Shown: positions 34,455 to 43,696 of the stretch, one piece after another
Layout of the letters: every line of letters starts with the position of its first letter
Numbering within the stretch: the first letter of the stretch is position 1
NCBI RefSeq assembly: GCF_030129945.1
Contig: NZ_JARRAF010000024.1
Span: 1 to 64,000 of the forward strand
Direction: 5' to 3'
Length of the DNA: 64,000 nucleotides
Source of the DNA: Parachitinimonas caeni
GTDB lineage: Bacteria > Pseudomonadota > Gammaproteobacteria > Burkholderiales > Chitinimonadaceae
The notes under the pieces: generated by a model
Databases searched by the model: none
Told to the model about the DNA's origin: nothing
The model's input: only the letters and a program-made list of their open reading frames with translations
Position numbers and translations under genes: made by a program

Positions 34455-34973
34455 CTAGGGATACTCCCCCAGCAGCACATATTGGGCTTTGTCGTTAGCA
34501 AGACGGGACTCAACCAGTGCAATACGCGATACCGGCCAGTTCACAGGATTAACCGCTGGCGCGGTGCGGCCGGGCCTAGCACGGCGCAGCAAGGTGACAT
34601 GCGGCTTGAAGGGCTTGATGTCGAAAAAGAACTGGTGTTTTTCCAGCAGCAGCCGAATCGCGTCGGCCAGCTCATTCAACTCGCGCGGAATGCGGGCCGG
34701 GGCCATCCAGCCGATGCCATTGCCAGCCCAGATGCCCAGTTTGTCGAGCTTGAGCAGAAAAGGCTGAAACTGAAAAGTGGCCAGCACTGACTGCAACTCG
34801 CCAATACGGGAAGCCGGGGTGTCACCGAGAAAGGCGAGTGTCAGGTGCAGGTTGTCGGTAGGGGTCAAGCGACCGGCGCATTGACGATGCAGGCGCTCGC
34901 TGACTTGCTCCAGCTGTTGTTTGACGGCCGCATCCGGCCATAAGGCCACAAAAACTCTTGCCACTTCGCTCAT
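34455..34973 (-). CDS. thpR: RNA 2',3'-cyclic phosphodiesterase (ThpR/LigT)
   Basis: 172 residues, normal size. Two H-x-T-x motifs of the 2H phosphoesterase fold are present: His43-Leu-Thr45 in NLHLTLAFLG and His125-Val-Thr127 in KPHVTLLRR. The N-terminal RVFVALWPD is typical of the family. It opens 2',3'-cyclic phosphate ends of RNA and can act in reverse as a 2'-5' ligase in vitro. Stand-alone gene. Confidence 0.93.
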   Translation of the reverse strand: MSEVARVFVALWPDAAVKQQLEQVSERLHRQCAGRLTPTDNLHLTLAFLGDTPASRIGELQSVLATFQFQPFLLKLDKLGIWAGNGIGWMAPARIPRELNELADAIRLLLEKHQFFFDIKPFKPHVTLLRRARPGRTAPAVNPVNWPVSRIALVESRLANDKAQYVLLGEYP

Positions 34974-35753
34974 CGAGGCGTCCCCCCGTTGACGTTACCA
35001 CGGGCCGAAGCGGGTGATGGGCGCCGATGCCCGGGTATATGTTTTTCCATTTTAGGCACTGTTTCCAACGTGTTTTCCTGAAGTGAAGACGGGCAGGGTG
35101 CTATTGACGCGTTTTCTCAATCTGAAAAAAAGTGCCGACATCACCTACTTCCAAGGCAGTGGTCTTCGCTACGTCCGCATTTGGCAGACCGGTTCTCTAT
35201 AACTAATAGCAGGCTTCTGGCGCCAATTCCGGCTGCATGTTGGCCATTGACAGCTACATTTGAATGGAGGGTCGCTGCAAGGGGCCAGAGGCGCTGCTTA
35301 AATCAGATTATTTGTGTGCGGCTTGTTCAATCTCTGTCGCGTATCGCCATCAGCAAGGCAGGGGGCGGTACACAAGCCGGCCTGCAATGGATACATGGCA
35401 GGGCGATAGACGGTGGTTCCTGATGTACGCGGCACGCCGGAACCCGCCAGGCCAAATCTGGTGGTGCAGCCCGGATAGCGGCATAGCAGGGCCTGAACCG
35501 GTTTCGGGCGCCATATGCAAACCTGCTTTGAATACGTGCTATGACTCAAAAGCGCGCAGAGGGGCGGACAGTACACGTTTTTTTGCTTTCGCCCAATCCG
35601 TAGTTGGACTTATTCGACAAGAAACAGTGTTTTTTTGGCTTTTTGCAGAAAGTGCATAAGCGGGTTCTAACGAAGGGTTGCAGATCAAGACCTTGCCGGA
35701 TGCTTGATGGTGATCAATGACCATCCGGCGGGGCCTTGCACGGGAGGACATTG
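34974..35753. other. 780-base spacer with no recognised gene
   Basis: An open frame at 35264-35659 (131 codons, many Cys, Arg and Trp) has no good ribosome site and no recognisable composition, so I do not call it. The region is less G+C biased at codon third positions than its neighbours. It should contain promoters for the divergent thpR and HD-GYP genes. The GGGAGGA site before 35754 sets the HD-GYP start. Confidence 0.45.
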
Positions 35754-37022
35754 ATGACGCAGGAACCGGGCCAACACTACGTGCTGCCAGACCAGCTGTG
35801 CATCGGCCTGTACGTATTTATCGATCTCAGCTGGCTGGAGCACCCGTTTGCGTTGAGCAGTTTCAAGATCAAGACGGATGAGCAGCTGAACATCCTGCGG
35901 TCGCTGGGGCAGTCCCGCTATCGCTACGATCCTGCCAAAAGCGATGTGCTGCCGCCAGCCGCCAATCCCGATCCGCCTCCCGTGATCAAGGCAGCGCCGG
36001 GGGAGCATGACGCAGCGATTGCCGCCAAGAAGGCGCGCCTGGAACGACTGCAGAAAGCCCGGCACGCCATTGTCGATTGCGAAAAGCATTTGCTGAGCAC
36101 TTCACGCATCGTTAAATCGTTGACGCGGAATCTGTTTGCCAAGCCGCAGGAGTCGGTCAAGGATGCCAATCAGCTGATGGATCTGATGCTCGATTCCATG
36201 CTTACCGACAAGGATGTGGCCATCCACCTGATGAGCGACAAGGTGGCGGGAGAGGAGGTCTATCAGCACAGTCTGAACGTTGCGGTGCTGGCCATGATTG
36301 TTGCCAAGGAGCTGGATCTGCCGCGCGAACAGGTGCGATTACTGGGGCTGGGGGCCTTGTTCCACGACATTGGCAAGGTGGAGGTTCCTGAGCGCATTCT
36401 CTACAAGACCACGCCGCTCACCAATGCCGAGCGGGAATTCCTGCAGCAACATGTGGCGTATGGGCTGAAGCTGGGCAAGACCATTGGCCTGCCGGCCGAG
36501 GTCATGACGGTGATTTTCCAGCATCACGAGTACGTCAACGGCACGGGCTACCCGAAAGGTGCCAAGGGGGAGGCCTTGTCGATGCTGTCGAAAATCGTTT
36601 GTGTCGCCAACGACTACGACAACTTGTGCAATCGCCCCAATCCCGCCGATTCGCTGACGCCGCACGAGGGGCTGGCGCAGATGTTTGCCCAGAACCGGGC
36701 GCGCTACGAGCCCTCGGCACTGAATGTGTTCATACGTTGTCTGGGGGTATACCCGCCCGGTACCGTCGTGGTGTTGACCAATGAAGTGCTGGGGATTGTG
36801 GTATCAGTCAACTCCAGCAAGCCGCTACGGCCTTGCGTGCTGATCTACGATCCGAACGTGCCGAAAAACGAGGCGGTGATTGTCGATCTGGAAGAAGAAA
36901 CCGATTTCACGATTGCCCGCTCGATTCGCCCCGGCCAACTGCCCAAGCCGGTGTTCGACTACCTGAATCCGCGCAAGCGCATGACCTATTTCTTTGGCGG
37001 TACGCTGGGTGGCGACAAATAG
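35754..37022 (+). CDS. HD-GYP domain cyclic di-GMP phosphodiesterase with DUF3391
   Basis: 422 residues from the ATG at 35754 (GGGAGGA upstream). The N-terminal DUF3391 region (LPDQLCIGLYVFIDLSWLEHPF) is followed by a basic coiled region at 85-115 and an intact HD-GYP domain: His172, His204-Asp205 (LFHDIGKVEVP), His233, His257-His258-Glu259 and the GYP signature (HHEYVNGTGYP). These residues bind the metal centre that hydrolyses c-di-GMP to pGpG or GMP, lowering the second messenger and usually favouring motility over biofilm. A hairpin covers its stop codon. Confidence 0.93.
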   Translation: MTQEPGQHYVLPDQLCIGLYVFIDLSWLEHPFALSSFKIKTDEQLNILRSLGQSRYRYDPAKSDVLPPAANPDPPPVIKAAPGEHDAAIAAKKARLERLQKARHAIVDCEKHLLSTSRIVKSLTRNLFAKPQESVKDANQLMDLMLDSMLTDKDVAIHLMSDKVAGEEVYQHSLNVAVLAMIVAKELDLPREQVRLLGLGALFHDIGKVEVPERILYKTTPLTNAEREFLQQHVAYGLKLGKTIGLPAEVMTVIFQHHEYVNGTGYPKGAKGEALSMLSKIVCVANDYDNLCNRPNPADSLTPHEGLAQMFAQNRARYEPSALNVFIRCLGVYPPGTVVVLTNEVLGIVVSVNSSKPLRPCVLIYDPNVPKNEAVIVDLEEETDFTIARSIRPGQLPKPVFDYLNPRKRMTYFFGGTLGGDK

Positions 37023-37032
37023 CCACCCAGCG
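37003..37032. other. Hairpin spanning the HD-GYP stop codon
   Basis: CGCTGGGTGGC (37003-37013) and GCCACCCAGCG (37022-37032) are perfect 11-base complements with an eight-base loop that contains most of the TAG stop. No T run follows. It could slow ribosomes at the stop, act in transcript end formation or be coding coincidence. Confidence 0.7.
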
Positions 37033-37106
37033 TCAGCGCCTGGGCTGGTGGCGCCACAGCCCCTCAATCCAGATCGTCGGTCGCATCTGGCTTCGGGAGG
37101 TGGCGC

Positions 37107-37832
37107 TTATTCGGCACAGACGTAGGCAGCGGGCTTGCTGCGCGGAAACCAGGTCTTCACCGTTTTGGGTGCCGTGCGTTCGCCTTTCTGCCATCCGGTT
37201 GTGGTGCAGGTCATGGTGGGCGTAACGCGCTGGATCTGCTTCTGGCAGCGGAAGTTACGTGTGCCATCCGCATTCGACGACACAGTCTGGGTCAGGAAAA
37301 CCGGATTGCTGCTGCGGTCATACGCGGGCCGGGTGGGGTCGTCATAAGGCTTGGTGTCAACGGGATAGACCTGGCCATCCAAAGTACAGCCACTGGCTGC
37401 CGGGGCGCAGTAGGTTGGCAAGATCCCGCCAGTAAACTCTTCCGAGTTGATAAACGCCTCAATAACCCCGCCCAAAGTGACAGCCTTGCTGTCGATCAAA
37501 TCTCCCCAATACACCAACCCGCCATCATCGGGAACACGGTTGAGCACGACACGATAAACCCGGCTCAGCTGCTGCGCCGTGGTGAGGTTGGCATTGTTAA
37601 ATTCAGCTGAAGTAAAAAAGCCCAGCGTCAGGCTTTTCACTTGCTCTTGATTGCAAGCCTGCGAACTGATGGTGTTTGAAAAAAATGTCCAACCGCCTTC
37701 ATCTGGCGCCCGATCCAGCCCGATGCGATAGAGCCGGTCCAGATAATCCGCCTGGCCCGGCGTAATGGCCTGGGCCAGGGAGGTGGCGCCCAGACATAAC
37801 AATATTGTGGCGATAAATTTATTTGGTTTCAT
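37107..37832 (-). CDS. Exported DUF4214 domain protein with C-terminal extension
   Basis: 241 residues; signal peptide ends LAQA/ITPG. The DUF4214 unit is clear in YLDRLYRIGLDRAPDEGGWTF and LSRVYRVVLNRVPDDGGLVYW, and it is paralogous to the two proteins encoded at 14667 and 15484. It differs by a C-terminal 90 residues with six cysteines (YCAPAASGCTLDG, FRCQ, TCTTTGW, YVCAE) and a PVFLTQTVSSNADGT strand pattern, probably a disulfide-bonded secreted module. Likely located at the surface; function unknown. The gene is isolated, with an A+T-rich upstream region. Confidence 0.85.
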   Translation of the reverse strand: MKPNKFIATILLCLGATSLAQAITPGQADYLDRLYRIGLDRAPDEGGWTFFSNTISSQACNQEQVKSLTLGFFTSAEFNNANLTTAQQLSRVYRVVLNRVPDDGGLVYWGDLIDSKAVTLGGVIEAFINSEEFTGGILPTYCAPAASGCTLDGQVYPVDTKPYDDPTRPAYDRSSNPVFLTQTVSSNADGTRNFRCQKQIQRVTPTMTCTTTGWQKGERTAPKTVKTWFPRSKPAAYVCAE

Positions 37833-38462
37833 TTATTTATATTCCTGGTTTGTATTCAAAACGATCTGCCTGGTTCTAATTGGCAGGCCGGCAGGCTAGC
37901 ACGATGAATACCGCAGGGGCAATTGATGGATTGCTGCCGGATTTGAGTGGTGACAGGCCATACCAATGGCAGGATGGTTCTCCAAAGCACTCAATACTGG
38001 TAGGTTGGATAGCCCTTTGAAGAAATGTACATATCTATCAATTCAGTGCAGAAGATATGGGATTGCTTGCATCAATGTGGATTAGGCGTTCAGGGGTTTT
38101 AAAATAACCAGAAAAATAAGGGAATCTGGCGGATGGGCTGAATAATATTAAATGGCTTTTGTTTTAAAAATCGGAACATTGTGTTCTGAAAAATATTCCA
38201 ATATTCAAATCGTGATTATTCCCGGCATACCATAAGGCATTTATTTGCGATGGGTGAAGACGGTCTGAATAGTGCCACGCGGATTGCCAGCCGCCAGATC
38301 GTCAGGCTGGCGGAGAAATAGCACAGGGCTGCGCTGTCGCCTACCCGTGGTCAGGCGATGAATGGCAGCAGATACAGGCAAGAAAGCCTGTTGCCTGGCT
38401 GGCGACATACGATAATCAGAACGTCGATAGCCTTATCACATACGCCCTGGCGGGAGGCCCGG
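37833..38462. other. A+T-rich spacer between divergent genes
   Basis: About 630 bases, with the part at 38020-38250 especially A+T rich. No gene. A hairpin (GCCAGCC with GGCTGGC) lies at 38286-38311. The GGGAGGC ribosome site at about 38452 favours the ATG at 38463 for the next gene. Confidence 0.45.
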
Positions 38463-39569
38463 ATGAGCGTCAGCAAGCGATTTACCGAGGCAGCGCATAC
38501 CCTTCTCATCATTGATGACAGCCCTGTCAGCACTGAACTGATGGCGGACTGTCTGCGATACCACGGGTATCGGGTACTGACGGCGGAAGACGGAACCGCT
38601 GGCATTGATCGGGCCAGGATGGTACGTCCCGATTTGATCTTGCTGGATGTACTGATGCCGGGAATCGACGGTTTCGAAACCTGTCGCCGTCTGCAGCAAG
38701 ACCAGACAACCGCCGGCATACCGGTCATGTTCATGACTTCGCTATCGGATACGGGGGACAAGGTTCGCGGTTTCGAGGTGGGGGCGGTGGATTATGTGAC
38801 CAAACCCTTGCTGCCCGAAGAGCTGCTGGCACGGGTCCGTAGCCAGCTTGCGCAGTCTGACCTCAAACGCCAATTGCGTCGGGCGAATGAAGAGCTGGAA
38901 GCCTTCGGCTATGCGATCTCGCATGATCTGCGGGCACCTTTGCGTGCTGTTGAGGGCTTCAGCACTCAGTTGCTGGAAGACCACGCCGCTCAGCTGGGGC
39001 CGGAAGGCTTGCATTGCCTGGGGCGGATCCGTACTGCTACTGATCGCATGCACCGCCTGATTGATGATCTGCTGGGTTTGGGGCGGGTAATGCAGCTTGA
39101 TTTGCATCGCATCGAGTTCGATCCAGCGGAACTGGTGCAATCGCTGGTGACGGTATTACAGGCATCTGCGCCGGAGCGTCAGGTGGGTTGGTGCATTGAG
39201 TCGGTGCCGCGCATCCAGGCTGATCCGCGCTTGCTGGAAATTGCGCTCCAGCATTTGCTGGCGAACGCGTTCAAGTTCACCGCTCATCGCGAGCGGGCGG
39301 AAATCACCTTCGGCAGTTTCACCGAGGGTGACCGCTCGGGCTTCTTTGTGCGGGATAACGGTGCAGGTTTTGATATGGACCACGCCGACCGACTGTTTGA
39401 GGTGTTTCACCGCATGCATCACGAAAGCGACTTCCCTGGCACCGGTATCGGGTTGGCTACTGTACGGCGGGTGGTGGAGCGACATGGCGGTGATATCTGG
39501 GCAGAAGCTGCGGTTAATCAAGGTGCTACCTTCTATTTCACGCTGCCGGCGCTTATGTCGGGTTTGTGA
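38463..39569 (+). CDS. Response regulator-histidine kinase hybrid
   Basis: 368 residues. An N-terminal receiver domain (12-130) has the acidic pair IIDDS, phospho-acceptor Asp62 (LLDVLMPG), a TS switch and Lys114 (YVTKPLL). After a short coil (LKRQLRRANEELEAFG) comes the HisKA domain with His154 in ISHDLRAPLRAVEGFS, similar to the kinases of bacteriophytochrome type, then an HATPase domain (LLANAFKFT, DNGAGFDM, GTGIGLATVRRVVERHGG). No sensor or membrane segment: input comes through the receiver. Such receiver-first kinases usually relay signals inside a network. The start at 38463 is preferred on the ribosome site; an earlier in-frame ATG exists at 38358. Confidence 0.92.
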   Translation: MSVSKRFTEAAHTLLIIDDSPVSTELMADCLRYHGYRVLTAEDGTAGIDRARMVRPDLILLDVLMPGIDGFETCRRLQQDQTTAGIPVMFMTSLSDTGDKVRGFEVGAVDYVTKPLLPEELLARVRSQLAQSDLKRQLRRANEELEAFGYAISHDLRAPLRAVEGFSTQLLEDHAAQLGPEGLHCLGRIRTATDRMHRLIDDLLGLGRVMQLDLHRIEFDPAELVQSLVTVLQASAPERQVGWCIESVPRIQADPRLLEIALQHLLANAFKFTAHRERAEITFGSFTEGDRSGFFVRDNGAGFDMDHADRLFEVFHRMHHESDFPGTGIGLATVRRVVERHGGDIWAEAAVNQGATFYFTLPALMSGL

Positions 39570-39697
39570 GAATTTGAGTTCTCGGCAGTTCCCGGCATAA
39601 ATCCCGTTGAAGTTTTCGCGGCATAGCCCGATATTGCAGTCAAGGGCAACAAATTTTGTTGCGTTGACAACCGCGTTATGCGGAGGAGGGTAGGCCC

Positions 39698-39901
39698 ATG
39701 GTAATGATGCTGGACATGAGCAGTGGCGAGATCGAACGGCCAGTCGTGCAAGACGACCAGCCGCTCCCGATGGTTGCCAGACTGCCGGGTGAGCTGGCGT
39801 TGCGGCTGGTACCCGTTTCTGAAGCCATTGATGCGGAACGTCGCTTCAAGCGCTCCGTGCAGCCAATGCAGCCGCCACTTTGGATGTTGGCTGACGATTG
39901 A
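39698..39901 (+). CDS. Possible small protein, 67 residues
   Basis: An ATG at 39698 follows a strong GGAGGAGGG seven bases upstream and opens a frame of 67 codons with an acidic start ([12 protein letters not shown]) and a [22 protein letters not shown] stretch. The frame ends inside the last 56 bases of the convergent liuE gene. No signal peptide, no membrane segment and no family recognised. The strong ribosome site is the main evidence; the overlap with liuE speaks a little against it. Confidence 0.5.
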   Translation: MVMMLDMSSGEIERPVVQDDQPLPMVARLPGELALRLVPVSEAIDAERRFKRSVQPMQPPLWMLADD

Positions 39902-40751
39902 GTTGTGCGTTGATAAAGCGGCCGGCCTCGGCCAGACGGTCGAGGTCGATGCCGCAATCGATCCCCATCCCTTGCAGTAGATACACCACATCTTCTGTTG
40001 CGACATTGCCCGAAGCGCCTTTGGCGTAGGGGCAGCCGCCAATGCCTGCGGCAGAGCTGTCCAGAGTGGCAACACCCATTTCCAGTACCGCGTAAAGATT
40101 GGCCAGTGCTTGGCCCCAAGTGTCATGAAAATGAGCAGCCAGCTTGTCGATCGGCACGACGCGGCTGACCGTTTCGATCATGGCGCGTGCCTTGATCGGC
40201 GTGCCTACGCCAATGGTGTCACCCAGCGAGATTTCATAGCATCCCATATCCAGCAATGCCTTGGAGACCCTCGCCACATCGGCGAGCGGAACCTCGCCTT
40301 GATAGGGACAGCCCATGACGCAAGACACGTAGCCACGTACGGCGACACCCTCCGCGCGGGCAGCGGCGAATATGGGCTCGAAACGTTGCAGGCTCTCTTC
40401 AATGCTGCAGTTGATGTTTTTTTGCGAGAAGGCTTCCGAGGCAGCGGCAAATACCGCAATTTCATCAACACCGACGGCACGGGCGGCTTCGTAGCCCTTC
40501 ATATTGGGGACCAGCACCGGGTAGCGGACACCCTGCCGCCGCTTTAAGCCCTGCATGACCTCGGCGTGATCGGCCATCTGTGGCACCCACTTGGGGGATA
40601 CAAAGGCCGTGGCTTCGATCACCTTGAGGCCGGCGTCCGCCAGCCGGTCGATGAATTCCAGCTTGATGTCAGTGGATAGCGGTGTTTTTTCGTTCTGCAG
40701 GCCGTCACGCGGGCCAACTTCCACGATGGTAACTTGCTTTGGGTAACTCAT
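39846..40751 (-). CDS. liuE: Hydroxymethylglutaryl-CoA lyase
   Basis: 301 residues from the ATG at 40751 (GGAGAAAT upstream). TIM-barrel HMGL features: [12 protein letters not shown] (8-19 region) with the catalytic Arg-Asp, [12 protein letters not shown], the His-rich [12 protein letters not shown] and the signature [19 protein letters not shown] holding the active-site cysteine. It splits HMG-CoA to acetoacetate and acetyl-CoA, the last step of leucine breakdown. It belongs with the liu genes on the same strand but is separated from them by a hypothetical gene and a full dispersed element, and has its own likely promoter. Confidence 0.95.
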   Translation of the reverse strand: MSYPKQVTIVEVGPRDGLQNEKTPLSTDIKLEFIDRLADAGLKVIEATAFVSPKWVPQMADHAEVMQGLKRRQGVRYPVLVPNMKGYEAARAVGVDEIAVFAAASEAFSQKNINCSIEESLQRFEPIFAAARAEGVAVRGYVSCVMGCPYQGEVPLADVARVSKALLDMGCYEISLGDTIGVGTPIKARAMIETVSRVVPIDKLAAHFHDTWGQALANLYAVLEMGVATLDSSAAGIGGCPYAKGASGNVATEDVVYLLQGMGIDCGIDLDRLAEAGRFINAQLNRQPTSKVAAALAARSA

Positions 40752-40782
40752 GATTTCTCCTTCTGCTAATCGGACCTGGCTT

Positions 40783-40809
40783 GACCGGAAACAAAACGTC
40801 AACAGAGCC
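40783..40809 (+). repeat. Solo right end of the dispersed element
   Basis: GACCGGAAACAAAACGTCAA then CAGAGCC matches the GGCTCTG-subfamily right end. It abuts, through a single shared TA, the left end of the full GGTTCTG-subfamily copy, so one element inserted exactly at the TA of the other. Confidence 0.8.
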
Positions 40810-40811
40810 TA

Positions 40812-41078
40812 GGTTCTGTTGACGTAAGATTTGCAGATCGCGTTTCGCCGGAAAACGGCCTGGAACAAGGCGCAGAGCGTGCCGCATAGTCATTCTATGC
40901 AAACGTTCTGCAACACAGGGCCAGGCCGTTTTCCGGCGAAACCCTCCGGGCCGGGTCGATTTTTGGGGCGAGGCGTCGTTAGGGTTCGCTCATTTAGCTC
41001 GCTAAACCGCGCTTACCCTGCCTAGCCCTGCCCCAAAACTCGGCCCGGCGCGACTGTAAACCTTGCGTCAACAGAACC
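40812..41078 (+). mobile_element. Full-length dispersed element (GGTTCTG subfamily)
   Basis: 267 bp flanked by TA on both sides. Termini GGTTCTGTTGACG and CGTCAACAGAACC. Left-arm hairpin GTTTCGCCGGAAAACGG with CCGTTTTCCGGCGAAAC is perfect over 22 bases; its apical hairpin is GCATAG/CTATGC. The right arm is nearly identical in sequence to the other full copies. Compared with the copy at 19193 the left stem has a different sequence but full pairing. The final C plus TA is the TAG stop of the next leftward gene. Confidence 0.85.
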
Positions 41079-41668
41079 TAGTCCGTCAGTCGCAGTGCCA
41101 TGGCATTCAATTTGTCTGCCAGTTCGGCATCGCTGAGCGGCTTGCTGCGCCGGCTTTCGATGCGAATGGTCAGTAAACGGCTCCAGTCTTCTCCCCAAGC
41201 CGGCAGCAGCAAATGCGTTACCACCATCTGGGACGGGGGTGGCAGCACCGGCAGGACATGGGATTGCGGTGGCCAGTCGGTTTTGTTGCGGGCGATCTGG
41301 GTCAGCACCTCGAAGCGGCGACCGCCGAATATGAAGCTGCGGGGCCGTGGCAGGGCCCGGATGCCATTACTTTGCTCGGCAAGCTTTTGTTGCTGCTTGC
41401 GAAGCGTTGGCCCTGGCAGCCGATAACGCTGGTCACGGGTGCGCAAGCCGCTGATCCAGAAACCATCACCCGCTTCTGTCTGGAAAGAGGCCAGAAACGG
41501 TTGGGTTTCGGCGCCGGAAGGGGCGCTGACCACACTGGCGTCATCCGGGGCTTCCAGTGTCAGCCCGAAACCGGGTTCGTTGATGGTCAGCGCCTTGGCT
41601 GCGCACGCCCACAGCGTCACCAGAGTCAGGGTGACGCTACGGCGGAACAGGCGGGTGCTGACACTCAC
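41078..41668 (-). CDS. Exported protein of unknown function following the biotin carboxylase gene
   Basis: 196 residues. Signal peptide (TLTLVTLWACAAKA/LT). No domain recognised; the mature part is mostly beta-like with INEPGFGLTLEAPDD, RRFEVLTQIARNK and a basic LTIRIESRRSKPLS stretch. The start codon overlaps the stop of the carboxylase gene by four bases, so it is translated from the liu transcript although its role in that pathway is not apparent. Its TAG stop lies in the end of a dispersed element. Confidence 0.7.
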   Translation of the reverse strand: MSVSTRLFRRSVTLTLVTLWACAAKALTINEPGFGLTLEAPDDASVVSAPSGAETQPFLASFQTEAGDGFWISGLRTRDQRYRLPGPTLRKQQQKLAEQSNGIRALPRPRSFIFGGRRFEVLTQIARNKTDWPPQSHVLPVLPPPSQMVVTHLLLPAWGEDWSRLLTIRIESRRSKPLSDAELADKLNAMALRLTD

Positions 41669-43659
41669 ACGACGCTCGCCAGGACGGTGCCGGCGCTGAC
41701 CTGCTCGCCAGGCTGATAATAGACGGCCTCGACCTTGCCGGCAGCGGGCGCGGCGATGGTGTGCTCCATCTTCATTGCTTCCAGGATCAACAGAGGTGAG
41801 CCAATTTCCACGGTGTCGCCAACCTGCGCCAGCACGGCAACCACCGTTCCTGGCATCGGTGCGGTCAGCCCGCCGGTTTCGGCCTCTGCCTGCAAGCCCG
41901 CCAGCAGCGGATTGAAGGGCTCCAGGGCGATGCTGGTGCCTTCTCGTACCAGTGTCAGGCAGTCCGGGCGGCGGACAACGCTGACACTGAGGCGGCGGCC
42001 GTCGAGGTCGGCATACAGGCGACCATCAACACTCAGATCCCCACTGGCGATGATCTGGCGATCGCCGATGTCCAGCTGGTAATGGCCCCGTCGAAAGTAA
42101 GCCATGACGGCATATTCCTTGTCGCCGTGCCGGAAGTGCAGCGCGTTGCGGCTATCCTGATTCAGCCGCCAGCCGGTGGTGGCATGCCAGGGCGATTCGG
42201 CATCGTTTGAGCGGCTACGGCAGGCTTCGCGCTCACGCTCGATGCGCGCCAGCTCGGCCAGTGCGGCCAGAGCCAGCCACTCGGCGTCGGGCTCGGGCGG
42301 CGGGGGAATCAAGGCATCGCGATGGCGAGCAATAAAGCCGGTGTCCAGCTCGGCGGCGGCAAAGGCTGGGTGGGCTGCCAGTTGCTGCAGGAAAGCCAGA
42401 TTGGTCGTCAGGCCGACGATTTCATAGTCGGCCAGCGCAGTACGCAGACGCGCCAGCGCCGCCTCGCGGTTCTCGCCCCAGACGATGAGTTTGGCGATCA
42501 TCGGGTCGTAGTACGGGCTGATGCTGTCGCCCGAGACAACACCTGAATCCACCCGCACCAGCGCGGTCTCCTGCGGGGTCTTCAAGTGGGCCAGATGGCC
42601 GATGGCGGGCAGGAAGTCATTGGCTGGGTCTTCGGCGTAGATACGGGCTTCGAAGGCATGGCCACGAATCGCCAGCTCGTCCTGCAAGAGGGGCAAGCGC
42701 TGCTTCGACGCCACCCGCAGCTGCCATTCGACCAGATCCTGACCGGTGATCATCTCGGTGACGGGGTGTTCCACCTGCAGCCGGGTGTTCATTTCCATGA
42801 AATAGAAGGCGCCGGTGAGTGTGTCGAAAATGAACTCGACCGTGCCCGCGCCAACATAGCCAATCGCCTTGGCAGCGGCGACGGCCGCTTCGCCCATCTC
42901 GCGGCGACGTGCCTCGGTCATGCCGGGGGCGGGTGCTTCCTCCAGTACTTTCTGGTGCCGGCGCTGCACCGAACAATCGCGCTCGAACAGGTAGACGGCA
43001 TGGCCCTGCGTGTCGGCAAAAACCTGAATCTCGATATGGCGTGGTTTGGTGAGGTACTTTTCGATCAGCACCTTGTCGTCGCTGAAGCTGGCGAGTGCTT
43101 CACGTTTGGCCGATGCCAGCTGACCGGCGAAGTCTTCTGCCCGCTCGACAATCTTCATGCCCTTGCCGCCGCCGCCTGCGCTGGCCTTGATCAGTACCGG
43201 ATAGCCGATCCGGTTGGCTTCGCGCTGCAGAAGGTCGTCCGACTGATCATCGCCGTGATACCCCGGCACGAGCGGTACGCTGGCTTTTTCCATCAGCGCT
43301 TTGGCGGCCGATTTCGATCCCATTGCGGCAATCGCCGAGGCGGGTGGGCCGATAAAAACGACACCAGCGGCTTCGCAGGCCGCTGCAAAGTCTTCGTTCT
43401 CCGATAGAAAGCCATAGCCGGGGTGTATGGCTTGCGCGCCTGACCGGCGTGCGATGTCGAGTATCAGTTCACCTTTCAGATAACTCTCTTTGGGCGCTGC
43501 CGGGCCAAGCCGGTACGCTTCGTCGGCCAGCTTGACATGCCGCGCATCGGCATCGGCATCCGAGTAGACTGCGACGGTGCGAATGCCCAGCAACTTGGCA
43601 GTTTTGATAACGCGGCAGGCGATTTCGCCTCGGTTGGCGATCAGGATCTTCTTGAACAT
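41665..43659 (-). CDS. liuD: Methylcrotonyl-CoA carboxylase biotin-containing (alpha) subunit
   Basis: 664 residues, the standard size. Biotin carboxylase part (1-445): KILIANRGEIACRVI, KASAGGGGKGMK ATP-grasp loop, FERDCSVQRRHQK, EMNTRLQVEHPVTE. The C terminus carries the biotinyl domain with EAMKMEH (target Lys) followed by AGKVEAVYYQPGEQVSAG. Acetyl-, propionyl- and geranyl-CoA carboxylases look alike, but its neighbours liuC, liuB, liuA and liuE make methylcrotonyl-CoA the likely substrate. Unusually, it is separated from the beta subunit gene by the genes for an enoyl hydratase, a GFA protein and a binding protein. Confidence 0.92.
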   Translation of the reverse strand: MFKKILIANRGEIACRVIKTAKLLGIRTVAVYSDADADARHVKLADEAYRLGPAAPKESYLKGELILDIARRSGAQAIHPGYGFLSENEDFAAACEAAGVVFIGPPASAIAAMGSKSAAKALMEKASVPLVPGYHGDDQSDDLLQREANRIGYPVLIKASAGGGGKGMKIVERAEDFAGQLASAKREALASFSDDKVLIEKYLTKPRHIEIQVFADTQGHAVYLFERDCSVQRRHQKVLEEAPAPGMTEARRREMGEAAVAAAKAIGYVGAGTVEFIFDTLTGAFYFMEMNTRLQVEHPVTEMITGQDLVEWQLRVASKQRLPLLQDELAIRGHAFEARIYAEDPANDFLPAIGHLAHLKTPQETALVRVDSGVVSGDSISPYYDPMIAKLIVWGENREAALARLRTALADYEIVGLTTNLAFLQQLAAHPAFAAAELDTGFIARHRDALIPPPPEPDAEWLALAALAELARIEREREACRSRSNDAESPWHATTGWRLNQDSRNALHFRHGDKEYAVMAYFRRGHYQLDIGDRQIIASGDLSVDGRLYADLDGRRLSVSVVRRPDCLTLVREGTSIALEPFNPLLAGLQAEAETGGLTAPMPGTVVAVLAQVGDTVEIGSPLLILEAMKMEHTIAAPAAGKVEAVYYQPGEQVSAGTVLASVV

Positions 43660-43696
43660 GGAAAACTCGGGTTTCTGATGTGGTCGGTCTGGTTTG

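Noticed and set aside
34455-34457. TAG stop of thpR as another repeat-made stop
   Set aside because: The neighbouring bases only share CAGCC-TA with the element; similarity does not extend further.
35264-35659. 131-codon open frame upstream of the HD-GYP gene
   Set aside because: Composition unlike its neighbours, no ribosome site and no recognisable segment; likely chance.
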